From a virus: DNA of 62,574 bases. Positions within the stretch are counted from its first letter, which is position 1. Each line of letters opens with the position of its first letter. This document shows, in pieces, positions 6,643-13,582 of the stretch. The translations under genes were made by a program, and so were the position numbers. The notes under the pieces are model-generated. The model was not told the origin of the DNA. It was given only the letters and a program-made list of their open reading frames with translations, and ran no database searches. Where the stretch lies: the IMG/VR virus record IMGVR_UViG_3300022752_003914, positions 1-62,574 of that record. One strand, written 5' to 3'.

Positions 6643-7242
6643 TTAAGTACGAGGTTTAGCGGGATTACCTAAAAGTGTACATTCGCTTGAATATGAATGT
6701 CTTACCATTGATCCAGCACTAACTTTAATTTTATCTGCTAATTTTACTTTTGGTATGCAATAGGCAGCAGTACCAAAAAAACATTCATTGCCTATTTCAC
6801 AATTACCCATTGTACCACAATGTGGACTAAAAGTAACGTAATCACCTATTTTATTATCGTGTGCAACGCATGAATATACATTAAATGTTACAAAATCTCC
6901 TACTATGGCATCTCCTAATATAGAACTAAAAGGACACATTACGATTCCGTTACCTAATTTCGCATGATTAGAAACATGACATGAACTATGAATAAAATTT
7001 CCCCAACGGTTTTCATTTTGTTCTACAAATATTTTTTTAATATTAATATCACCTACAGCCATTATAAATTTTGCATCAGGAAACATACCTTTGTCTAATT
7101 TTTCATAAACTTTATATTTGTTATAACTTTCACAATTAAAAGGCTGTGTACTCACAACTGCAACGATTTCATGATTATCACTTTCTATGTAACCTATAAC
7201 CTCTTTTGCAAATCCACCCGAACCAAAAACAATATACTTCAT
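6643..7242 (-). CDS. NeuD/PglD-like sugar O- or N-acyltransferase
   Basis: 199 aa, the usual size for the NeuD/PglD family. The N-terminus MKYIVFGSGGFAKEVIGYIE is the Rossmann-like nucleotide-sugar binding segment. From about residue 90 a left-handed beta-helix of hexapeptide repeats follows (HAKLGNGIVMCPFSS, GDAIVGDFVTFNVY, NKIGDYVTFSPHCG). A conserved His lies in the AHDN segment. Its start overlaps the aminotransferase gene by 4 bp. This order, sugar aminotransferase then acyltransferase, is that of PglE/PglD-type N-acetylated amino-sugar synthesis. Confidence 0.85.
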   Translation of the reverse strand: MKYIVFGSGGFAKEVIGYIESDNHEIVAVVSTQPFNCESYNKYKVYEKLDKGMFPDAKFIMAVGDINIKKIFVEQNENRWGNFIHSSCHVSNHAKLGNGIVMCPFSSILGDAIVGDFVTFNVYSCVAHDNKIGDYVTFSPHCGTMGNCEIGNECFFGTAAYCIPKVKLADKIKVSAGSMVRHSYSSECTLLGNPAKPRT

Positions 7243-7871
7243 TTTTTGTAAACCTCAAACTTGCTTAAATCAGGATAAGCATGTTCTATATCTTCATTAT
7301 GTTTTTTGCTGCCATCACTAGAATTATAAAACTGATTCATCAATAATAACCCACGTGCTGCTAATTCAGGCATCATGTAAAAATTCCAACCTAACATGTC
7401 AAAATGATCCTCATGATAACTACACTCACGACGACCACTAAATCTAGCACGTTTAAACCATAACATTGCCTCATAATTATCAGTTAGTATACAACCACCT
7501 TTACTTAACTTAAAGTGTTTGTATGGGCCAGTAAAACTTAAACACATATACTGTTTAGGTATATACATGTCACAAGTAAAGCGTAAAGCACTGTCCCAAA
7601 CTGGTGTAGGTTCTAAACGATATGCACCTTTAATAGTTTTTCCTTCTACAGGACTAAATTTTACTTTAGCCCCTGCATGAATGATTTCGCAAGGAACACT
7701 AGGATAAGTTCTGCTTGGAATAGTAATTGTTTGATCTTTTACACCAATGTACATTAATGCCAAAAATAATGCGTTACTTTGATTATCAACTGTAATAGCA
7801 TAAGGTGCACCAGTATAATCTGAAATAGCTTTCTCAAATTCTTCAGTTATTTTATAAATTCCATTTGCCAT
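7239..7871 (-). CDS. Half-length DegT/DnrJ/EryC1/StrS-type aminotransferase
   Basis: 210 aa, whereas family members usually have 360-400. It retains the N-terminal cofactor region: YAITVDNQSNALFLAL, the aspartate that contacts the PLP ring nitrogen in WDSALR (D93), and the Schiff-base lysine in SFTGPYKHFK (K118), then KGGCILTD. The C-terminal domain ends early at PDLSKFEVYKK. It is not a frameshift: stop and downstream start overlap cleanly, and a paralog at 16380-16976 has the same architecture. Expected role: PLP-dependent amination of a keto-sugar, supplying the acyltransferase at 6643. Confidence 0.75.
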   Translation of the reverse strand: MANGIYKITEEFEKAISDYTGAPYAITVDNQSNALFLALMYIGVKDQTITIPSRTYPSVPCEIIHAGAKVKFSPVEGKTIKGAYRLEPTPVWDSALRFTCDMYIPKQYMCLSFTGPYKHFKLSKGGCILTDNYEAMLWFKRARFSGRRECSYHEDHFDMLGWNFYMMPELAARGLLLMNQFYNSSDGSKKHNEDIEHAYPDLSKFEVYKK

Positions 7872-7887
7872 TCAAAATCCTGTTATT

Positions 7888-7964
7888 TGGTGCCCCAGAG
7901 GAGAGTCGAACTCCTAAAATCATGATCCTAAGTCATGCACGTATGCCAATTCCGTCACCGGGGC
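7888..7964 (-). tRNA. tRNA-Leu(TAG)
   Basis: Acceptor GCCCCGG with CCA encoded. The anticodon arm CATGA-CTTAGGA-TCATG gives TAG. Its first 10 nt are also the last codons and stop of the peptide deformylase gene. It is isolated from the main tRNA groups, inside the transcript that continues into the sugar operon. Confidence 0.93.
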
Positions 7965-8386
7965 GTAATTCTGTCATGCATCGTTAATCCATTTAAATGG
8001 TCCAACTCATGCTGAAAACAACGACTGGCTAGCCCATCTAACCACTCAATAGTTTCAACACCATATGCACTATGATATTTAACTTGTATTATATCTGGTC
8101 TAATAATTTCACAACGTTCGTTTGGGAAACTTAAACATCCTTCATTGAATGATACTTTTTCGTTACTATACTCAATTATTTCAGGATTAAAACAATGGTA
8201 AGGTTTATCATCTACTAACATAACAAAAACACGCAAATTAACTCCTGCTTGGTTCGCTGCTAATCCTATACCTTGTTCTTTATTCATCAACCTAAACAAT
8301 TCTTGTACCAATTGTAAATTCTTTTTTGGTTTATCAAAATTAGCGATAACACAAACATTTTTCAGCAATGTTTTGTCAAGTTTCAT
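7955..8386 (-). CDS. def: Peptide deformylase
   Basis: 143 aa, a little shorter than the roughly 170 of bacterial enzymes, as is common for phage versions. All three motifs are present: GIGLAANQAG (39-48), EGCLSFP (82-88, metal Cys84) and HELDH (126-130, two metal His and catalytic Glu). It removes the N-formyl group from nascent proteins using Fe2+ or Zn2+. I use the ATG at 8386, which has AGGTG nine bases upstream, rather than the GTG four codons earlier. The stop codon lies inside the adjoining tRNA-Leu gene. Phage-encoded deformylases are well known in marine phages. Confidence 0.95.
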   Translation of the reverse strand: MKLDKTLLKNVCVIANFDKPKKNLQLVQELFRLMNKEQGIGLAANQAGVNLRVFVMLVDDKPYHCFNPEIIEYSNEKVSFNEGCLSFPNERCEIIRPDIIQVKYHSAYGVETIEWLDGLASRCFQHELDHLNGLTMHDRITPR

Positions 8387-8442
8387 ACTTAAGTACACCT
8401 TTTTATTATTAAATACATATACATATTTACAAAGGAGTAATT

Positions 8443-8715
8443 ATGCATAACCCAGATCTACTACGTAGATATTTAAACATAATAAATGAAGCTGTTACAC
8501 AAATCAATGAGAAATGGGGCAAGCCTACTGTAGTAAGTCCTGAAGAAAAAGGTAAGTACAAGGGTAAATCTAAACAAGAATTACTAAAAAGCTATAACCA
8601 ACTAAAATCAAGTGGCCCTCATAAAAAAGGTAGTCCTGAATACGGTCGTATGCGTGAACTTGCATTTGCTATACGTGCCAAATCAGGTTGGGGTAAAGTC
8701 AAAGATGAAAATTAA
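8443..8715 (+). CDS. Small conserved phage protein, hypothetical
   Basis: 90 aa, preceded by AAAGGAG seven bases before the ATG. The N-terminus MHNPDLLRRYLNIINEA resembles a helical segment seen at the start of several small cyanophage proteins. The C-terminal half is basic and contains SGPHKKGSPEYGRMRELAFA and AKSGWGKV. I do not assign a function. It is transcribed rightwards, divergent from the deformylase and convergent with tRNA-Phe, and is one of very few plus-strand genes in the first 11 kb. Confidence 0.75.
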   Translation: MHNPDLLRRYLNIINEAVTQINEKWGKPTVVSPEEKGKYKGKSKQELLKSYNQLKSSGPHKKGSPEYGRMRELAFAIRAKSGWGKVKDEN

Positions 8716-8716
8716 A

Positions 8717-8792
8717 TGGGGCCTCCTCCAGGTTACGCTCCTGACTATCTGGTTCTTCAGACCAGCGCTTTCACTAGATTAGCTTAAGAGGC
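8717..8792 (-). tRNA. tRNA-Phe(GAA), non-canonical T-loop
   Basis: 76 nt with acceptor GCCTCTT/AGGAGGC (one wobble), encoded CCA and discriminator C, where bacterial tRNA-Phe normally has A. The anticodon arm CTGGT-CTGAAGA-ACCAG is perfect and gives GAA. The T-stem is good, but the T-loop is AGCGTAA instead of TTCGANN, and the D-loop lacks the usual GG doublet. The G18-Psi55 elbow contact would be missing. It shares the T-loop type with tRNA-Tyr at 670-757. A routine tRNA scan may miss it. Confidence 0.75.
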
Positions 8793-8796
8793 ATAT

Positions 8797-8871
8797 TGGT
8801 TCCAGATGGTGGGAATGATCCACCGACCCCTGCTTTATCAAAACAGTGCTCTACCACTGAGCTAATCTGGA
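8797..8871 (-). tRNA. tRNA-Ile(GAT)
   Basis: Acceptor TCCAGAT/ATCTGGA with discriminator A and CCA encoded. The anticodon loop TTGATAA gives GAT. The D-loop is normal. The T-loop ATCATTC departs mildly from TTCGANN. Confidence 0.92.
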
Positions 8872-8879
8872 GTTGTATT

Positions 8880-9029
8880 TTAATCTGATAGTCTTGTGTA
8901 ATTTAATACATTACCTTGACCATATTGTGCTTCACCTAACATTTTTGCTTCAAAGTCATTATTTGCATAAACAATCGTTTCGGCAGTTTGAAAATCATTT
9001 ATTTTTACCCATAATTTATATTTGTACAT
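8880..9029 (-). CDS. Small phage protein (49 aa), hypothetical
   Basis: 49 aa, beginning MYKYKLWVKINDFQTAETI and containing YANNDFEAKMLGEAQYG. GGAG stands six bases before the ATG. Its start abuts the stop of the radical SAM gene at 9030 and its stop lies nine bases before tRNA-Ile, so the unit reads tRNA-Gln, tRNA-Thr, radical SAM, this gene, tRNA-Ile, tRNA-Phe. The sequence looks like a compact beta-alpha protein of a type I have seen annotated only as hypothetical in cyanophages. Function unknown. Confidence 0.75.
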   Translation of the reverse strand: MYKYKLWVKINDFQTAETIVYANNDFEAKMLGEAQYGQGNVLNYTRLSD

Positions 9030-10253
9030 TTAATTCTCCTTAAATTTTTTTAACATCATTCTTTTTTTATTATGTATCTTTTTTATAATATTATCTACTT
9101 CTTGTTCATTTAGATTACGTACACTAAAATCTAACATAATAGGTATCTCTCTTGCATAGATAAAACTATGACTATAAACAATATCGTCTACAGATTTAAC
9201 AATGTTTGCTTCTTTAAGAACATTTTGTACATATAACTTTTCTTGCTCTAGGTCATTTGTGACAAACTTAAATACTGGATCAATATTATTAATATTTGTC
9301 TCAAAGTAATTAAAACCACTAATGTTTGAATGTGTTTGTGTCAATTGGTTCTTATAAGAACCAATAGCTAGTGTTTGTAATTGATTGTTTAAAATTTGCC
9401 AATTCGGATCCATATTACCAGTAAAACTATAAAATTCATTGTTTTTAGGTGTCTTATTATTAAATAACCTAAAACATTTTAATTGTTGATTGATAACAAG
9501 TAAATCATCTTTTGACAATTTATCAGCCCATTCAGGAGTATAGTGTTTGATGAGTTTATGATTAAAGATAGAATCCAAAACCATTCTTGTCAAATCTTTA
9601 CGCTGATACAAAGTTTGTACACTAATTTCATCAGGTTTAAGTTGACTGACAATATCTAAATCATTTTGTAGGATTTGTATGTCAGTCGGTTGCTGATTTA
9701 AAAAAGCTATTAAGTCTAATCCTATTTTAAATCCACGTTTTCTGCACTCCTTAAACAACTTTTTACATGTATCAATACCTGATACAGTTCTATTTTGACG
9801 TTTTAATGTGCCTATATCAAATGTTTGTTGGCAAATGATTACAGTTGTAAAATTGTATTTTTTAAGCACATCTAAAAGTTCAACAGTGTATGCACCAGGG
9901 TGTATTTCAAAAACCTTTTCACTAGGATGATTAGCAAAGTTTGGTAAAGAATCAAATAACATATCTGCCATACTAGCTGTCATTAATGACGGTGTACCAC
10001 CACCAAAAAACCAACTAGTAATTAAATTAGTTTTAGTATCTAAAATGTTACTGTACATATCAACTACCTTAGGTAGGTAATGATCGTAGTATTGTTCAAA
10101 TAAAGTATTGTTGTACTTCAACCCTTTATAGATACAAAACTTACAAATTGACTGACAAAAGGGGCTGTGTATGTAAACATTAAATGGGTTGGTATTAGCC
10201 ATCCATTTATCATAAATCACTTGAAAGTCTATAATGTCAAATCTATTATACAT
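9030..10253 (-). CDS. Radical SAM protein, HemN/HemW-like
   Basis: 407 aa. The 4Fe-4S motif is C33-x3-C37-x2-C40 (SPFCQSICKFC), followed by the SAM-binding WFFGGGTPS at about 81-89, as in HemN-family enzymes. EISVQTLYQRKD and the C-terminal helical part also fit the HemN/HemW layout. True HemN makes protoporphyrinogen; HemW-like members bind or insert haem and others are methyltransferases, so the reaction is uncertain. It starts 12 nt after tRNA-Thr(GGT) on the same strand and is likely co-transcribed with the two tRNAs upstream. Confidence 0.85.
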   Translation of the reverse strand: MYNRFDIIDFQVIYDKWMANTNPFNVYIHSPFCQSICKFCIYKGLKYNNTLFEQYYDHYLPKVVDMYSNILDTKTNLITSWFFGGGTPSLMTASMADMLFDSLPNFANHPSEKVFEIHPGAYTVELLDVLKKYNFTTVIICQQTFDIGTLKRQNRTVSGIDTCKKLFKECRKRGFKIGLDLIAFLNQQPTDIQILQNDLDIVSQLKPDEISVQTLYQRKDLTRMVLDSIFNHKLIKHYTPEWADKLSKDDLLVINQQLKCFRLFNNKTPKNNEFYSFTGNMDPNWQILNNQLQTLAIGSYKNQLTQTHSNISGFNYFETNINNIDPVFKFVTNDLEQEKLYVQNVLKEANIVKSVDDIVYSHSFIYAREIPIMLDFSVRNLNEQEVDNIIKKIHNKKRMMLKKFKEN

Positions 10254-10265
10254 GGTTAATTTGTT

Positions 10266-10340
10266 TGGTGCTGATGGCGAGATTTGAACTCACGACTTCT
10301 TTCTTACCAAGAAAGCGATCTACCACTGATCTACATCAGC
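10266..10340 (-). tRNA. tRNA-Thr(GGT)
   Basis: Acceptor GCTGATG with CCA encoded. The anticodon loop TTGGTAA in stem CTTTC/GAAAG gives GGT. The T-loop is TTCAAAT. It is the second Thr tRNA of the window. Confidence 0.95.
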
Positions 10341-10343
10341 ATT

Positions 10344-10417
10344 TGGCAGGAGGTATAGGATTCGAACCTATGCATACCGGAATCAAAATCCGGGGCCTTA
10401 CCACTTGGCGAACCTCC
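10344..10417 (-). tRNA. tRNA-Gln(TTG)
   Basis: Acceptor GGAGGTT/AACCTCC with CCA encoded. The anticodon arm CCGGA-TTTTGAT-TCCGG gives TTG. The T-loop is TTCGAAT. The numerous CAA/CAG codons of the collagen-like fibre may make this tRNA useful (inference). Confidence 0.95.
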
Positions 10418-10443
10418 AACTGATTATATTTACTAGATAAACA

Positions 10444-10517
10444 GGCATTCCAAAATATATCTTGATACATTTTAGAATGCCGTGTTTAAACACGGCATAT
10501 TGGGGTCATGCCCCAAT
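10444..10517 (-). repeat. Three tandem hairpins
   Basis: Three stem-loops lie end to end: 10444-10481 (12 pairs and one mismatch, AT-rich loop), 10477-10498 (a perfect 22-bp palindrome centred on TTTAAA, sharing bases with the first) and 10499-10517 (perfect 7-bp ATTGGGG/CCCCAAT, 5-nt loop). The stop codon of the 41-aa gene lies in the loop of the third. No T-run follows on either strand, so these are not simple terminators. They may protect or process the RNA between the small genes and tRNA-Gln. Confidence 0.7.
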
Positions 10518-10631
10518 CAGCAGTCTTACTTTGTGCGTTACCTCCGCAAATTTCATGTATACTGTCCGCCCGTTTGAAACAATTTTATAGTGCTGTTTCT
10601 TGGCCCTCGTTACCTTATACACTACTATCAT
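10506..10631 (-). CDS. Small basic protein (41 aa), translationally coupled
   Basis: 41 aa, starting MIVVYKVTRAKKQHYKI and ending HKVRLLIGA. Its ATG overlaps the TGA of the upstream 55-aa gene in an ATGA, a typical coupling arrangement. It is basic and predicted beta-rich. The sequence is somewhat more GC-rich than the surrounding genes. No family recognised. The coupling and lack of stops are my main evidence, and comparative data would be needed to be certain. Confidence 0.6.
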   Translation of the reverse strand: MIVVYKVTRAKKQHYKIVSNGRTVYMKFAEVTHKVRLLIGA

Positions 10632-10795
10632 AATATTTTAAATCTATTCTGATCCAATGTATGATAGAATTTCGCTATATTCAACTTTCGTTCAATAAGC
10701 ATACTGTACTGTTCCTCTGTTAATGGCTCTGTAAAATCAAATTCATCAAAGAAACCGTACTCTACATCAATTTCATAATTACTGTCAACCTTCAT
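10628..10795 (-). CDS. Small acidic protein (55 aa), hypothetical
   Basis: 55 aa from the ATG at 10795, chosen because AGGAG lies six bases upstream; an in-frame ATG seven codons earlier sits before that site. The sequence MKVDSNYEIDVEYGFFDEF is strongly acidic, with a helical C-terminal half. It immediately follows a terminator-like hairpin and overlaps the next gene by 4 bp. No family recognised. An acidic small protein next to a small basic one suggests a paired function, but this is only a guess. Confidence 0.7.
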   Translation of the reverse strand: MKVDSNYEIDVEYGFFDEFDFTEPLTEEQYSMLIERKLNIAKFYHTLDQNRFKIL

Positions 10796-10817
10796 ATTTC
10801 TCCTATTATAAAACAAA

Positions 10818-10848
10818 AAACCCTGGGTTTTTAAGTTTCCCAGGGTTT
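10818..10848 (-). terminator. Rho-independent terminator or attenuator
   Basis: A perfect 10-bp stem (AAACCCTGGG/CCCAGGGTTT) with an 11-nt loop. On the minus strand it is followed by TTTTTTGTTTT. It lies 23 bp before the 55-aa gene, so it would end or attenuate leftward transcripts entering the small-gene/tRNA unit. Confidence 0.8.
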
Positions 10849-11071
10849 AGATTTAACTTTTCTAGTTTTACCTAATCCCCAGGTATCCTCTATTTAACTG
10901 TGTGCGCTGGATACTTGATGAGTTTACTGGCGCAAAGGATTCATTGGCATTAAACCAATGACATAAATTTATTTTCAAGTAGGTATTCATCATAGTATTT
11001 TATTTATTCCTATTCATAATAATATAGTATTTTTAAATAAAAAACAAGTTTATTTTTTCCCAAAATATGAA
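10849..11071. other. Intergenic region, possible small minus-strand ORF
   Basis: About 220 nt at the switch from minus- to plus-strand genes. A minus-strand frame of 41 codons (start near 10992, stop near 10870) runs into the terminator at 10818-10848 but has no ribosome site, so I do not call it. A 6-bp hairpin (CATTGG/CCAATG) lies near 10943-10961. The right half is very AT-rich and leads into the TATAAATA box. Confidence 0.4.
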
Positions 11072-11079
11072 TATAAATA
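11072..11079 (+). promoter_or_regulatory. T4-late-like box TATAAATA
   Basis: A perfect TATAAATA with 4 nt between the box and the ATG of the 520-aa gene at 11084. In T4 the start lies about six bases after the box, so the transcript would begin at or next to the AUG. No ribosome site precedes this ATG. Confidence 0.7.
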
Positions 11080-11083
11080 ATAA

Positions 11084-12646
11084 ATGTTTTTAGATCCCAA
11101 TAATTATCAGACTGTATTTTTAAGTTATGATGAACCTAACTGTGAAAAAAACTTTGAAAATTTATTATTAGTATGTCCAAAGGCCAAAAGAGTACATGGT
11201 ATAAAAGGCAGTGACGCCGCACATAAAAAAGTTGCTGCCTTATTTCCTAGCGATAGCCACGTCATTATAGTAGATGGAGATAATTTTGTTAGAGATGATT
11301 TTTATAAACAAAAATATCTTGTAAACAATTATAATGATAAAGTTGTAAGTTTTACTGCACACAATATCATTAATGGACAACAGTATGGTAACGGTGGTAT
11401 AAAATGTTGGCCTCTTAAAATTATTAGGACGATGAAAACACATGAAAATAGTAATGATTTAAGTACATTAGTAGATTTTGATTTAAGTAATTATATACAG
11501 TTAAACCATATTGCCAGTGATATTATTATTAATTCAAGTCCTTTACAAGCATGGCGTGCAGGTTTTCGTGAGGGAGTCAAGTTGTTGCTTGAGAATGGAA
11601 AACTTATTTCAGACCTGAATAGCCTAGACTGGAGAAATTTTGATAGATTATATAACTGGATGCATATTGGAGCGGATGTAGAAAATGGATTATTTGCAAT
11701 TTATGGAGCTCGATTGGGAGTTTATAAAAGCCTAATAAATTTTGATTTAAAAAATTTACACGATTTTGATTATTTAAATTCATTATTTCACATGAAAAAT
11801 TATTCTACTAATCTATTAGAATTATGTAATGAATTAGGTAATAAAATAAACATACTATTGGATAAAGATATAGTAGATGATGTTTATTCTGTAAATGAAA
11901 GTTTTAATTATAAACACCAAGTAAAACCTATATTACGTTGTCCTGATGACATACCTTACGACATTGTTTTCATAGACTACGATGAAACCTTTGCTGATGA
12001 AAATTATAAACATCTTACAAAAAGATTTCCTAGAGCACTGCGTATTCAAAAAGTAAAAGGCATACACAATGCTCATATAAAAGCTGCTATGTTATGTAAA
12101 ACAGATTATTTTTATGTAGTGGATGGAGATGCAGAAATACTAGATTCATTTAATTTTGATTATAAAGTGCCGTTTTATGACCAACCTAAAATAAGAGTGT
12201 GGAGAGCTAAAAATTGCATTAATGATCTAGAATATGGATATGGTGCAGTTAAACTTTTACCTAGGACTATTACAGCAAGGTTAAAAAAAACTGATCCTGA
12301 CATGTCCACAAGTTTAGGAATAATTTATGAGCGAGTAAATGAATTAAGTAATATAACTAAATTTAATACTAATTCCTTTAATACATGGAGAAGTGCTTTT
12401 AGAGAATGTAGTAAATTGGCAAGTGAGCAAATAAATAACCAAAATACCTTAGACACAGCAGAACGTTTACACGTTTGGTGTACAAAAGGACTTGATAAAC
12501 CATTTGGCAAATATTGTATTGATGGTGCTTTATACGGTAGGTCTTACGGTTTAGCCAATAAAAATAATAAAGAAAAATTGATGTTAATTAATGACTATGA
12601 TTGGTTAAAAGAACAATATGACAGATTTTACGAAAATCCCATTTAA
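11084..12646 (+). CDS. Tandem-duplicated glycosyltransferase-like protein
   Basis: 520 aa in two homologous halves. Half one has TVFLSYDEPNCEKNFENLL, GIKGSDAAHKKVAAL and IIVDGDNF (DGD at 64-66). Half two, from about residue 285, has IVFIDYDETFADENYKHL, GIHNAHIKAAML and YVVDGDAE. In both a YG(N/Y)G(G/A)(I/V)K block and a WR(A/S)(G/A)FRE block follow. The DxD-like signature and layout suggest a GT-A type nucleotide-sugar enzyme, but I cannot name a family. It begins the plus-strand unit 11084-15406 and overlaps the next gene by 29 bp. Confidence 0.6.
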   Translation: MFLDPNNYQTVFLSYDEPNCEKNFENLLLVCPKAKRVHGIKGSDAAHKKVAALFPSDSHVIIVDGDNFVRDDFYKQKYLVNNYNDKVVSFTAHNIINGQQYGNGGIKCWPLKIIRTMKTHENSNDLSTLVDFDLSNYIQLNHIASDIIINSSPLQAWRAGFREGVKLLLENGKLISDLNSLDWRNFDRLYNWMHIGADVENGLFAIYGARLGVYKSLINFDLKNLHDFDYLNSLFHMKNYSTNLLELCNELGNKINILLDKDIVDDVYSVNESFNYKHQVKPILRCPDDIPYDIVFIDYDETFADENYKHLTKRFPRALRIQKVKGIHNAHIKAAMLCKTDYFYVVDGDAEILDSFNFDYKVPFYDQPKIRVWRAKNCINDLEYGYGAVKLLPRTITARLKKTDPDMSTSLGIIYERVNELSNITKFNTNSFNTWRSAFRECSKLASEQINNQNTLDTAERLHVWCTKGLDKPFGKYCIDGALYGRSYGLANKNNKEKLMLINDYDWLKEQYDRFYENPI

Positions 12647-13577
12647 TAAAATTATAAAATTTGGGCAAGAAACTTTACTTGATACAGATTTATTTACAAT
12701 AAGTTGGATATTAGGACGATTTTGTAATTATAATTGTTCCTACTGTTGGCCATATGCACATGCCGATATTCCCGATTATCAAGAATTAGACTTATACATA
12801 AACACTATAGCTAAAATTAAACATTTGGCAAAAGAAAATAAATTTACAAAATTCCATTGGTCATTCAGCGGTGGTGAACCTACAGCCTATAAACATTTGT
12901 TTTATTTGTTAAAAGAAATAGATGGAGATAGTATACATATGACAACAAACTTAAGTCCAGGATTACAGTATTGGAACAAATATGTTGAATTAACTAAAAA
13001 TTCTATTAGACGTAGTTTGACAGCAAGCTTTCATCATGAATTTGCAATTGAGTCAGAATTTATAGAAAAAATATTATGGTTAATGAATAATAATGTATTT
13101 GTTACTGTAAATCAGGTAATGGTACCAAAATTGTTTTATGAACTTTATGAAAGATGTTTAAGATTTAGTGAACAAGGAATAAACGTTACTCTTAAGCCAC
13201 AGAGTGATTTAACAGCTAGTAATGTAATTACAGAGTATACAGAGGATATGATAAATATTATGAAATCAGGCTTACCTCAAAAAATTAATGATAAAGAACT
13301 TTTACAAGTAAAATTATATGATGAACAACATAACGTTTATTATATAGATCAGGCTGAACGATTTAATGCATTTAATTTTAATCAATTTAAAGATTGGAAT
13401 TGTAATAGTGGGTATCAAAGTTTGGTAATAAGATTGAATGAGGTAAGACGTAGTTATAGTTGTAAGGACATCCCAATGGGAACTTTAAAAGATTTTATTT
13501 TATTTCAACACCCAACAAAATGCATTACTCAAAGATGCGTTAGTTCAGCGGATAGTAAAATCCCCAAATATAAATAA
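12618..13577 (+). CDS. Radical SAM protein with C-terminal Cys cluster
   Basis: 319 aa. The cluster motif is C36-x3-C40-x2-C43 (GRFCNYNCSYC), followed by the WSFSGGEPT block at about 88-96. At the C-terminus four cysteines (in NCNSG, SYSCKD, TKCITQRC) look like a reduced SPASM-type auxiliary Fe-S site. It resembles PqqE/anSME-like enzymes, which act on peptides or small molecules, but the substrate is unknown. It overlaps the glycosyltransferase-like gene upstream and is followed after 5 nt by a second radical SAM gene. Confidence 0.85.
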   Translation: MTDFTKIPFNKIIKFGQETLLDTDLFTISWILGRFCNYNCSYCWPYAHADIPDYQELDLYINTIAKIKHLAKENKFTKFHWSFSGGEPTAYKHLFYLLKEIDGDSIHMTTNLSPGLQYWNKYVELTKNSIRRSLTASFHHEFAIESEFIEKILWLMNNNVFVTVNQVMVPKLFYELYERCLRFSEQGINVTLKPQSDLTASNVITEYTEDMINIMKSGLPQKINDKELLQVKLYDEQHNVYYIDQAERFNAFNFNQFKDWNCNSGYQSLVIRLNEVRRSYSCKDIPMGTLKDFILFQHPTKCITQRCVSSADSKIPKYK

Positions 13578-13582
13578 CTTTT

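Noticed and set aside
10870-10994. A 41-codon minus-strand frame ahead of the terminator at 10818-10848.
   Set aside because: No ribosome site, no coupling to another gene and no recognisable sequence. Kept only as a note in the intergenic entry.
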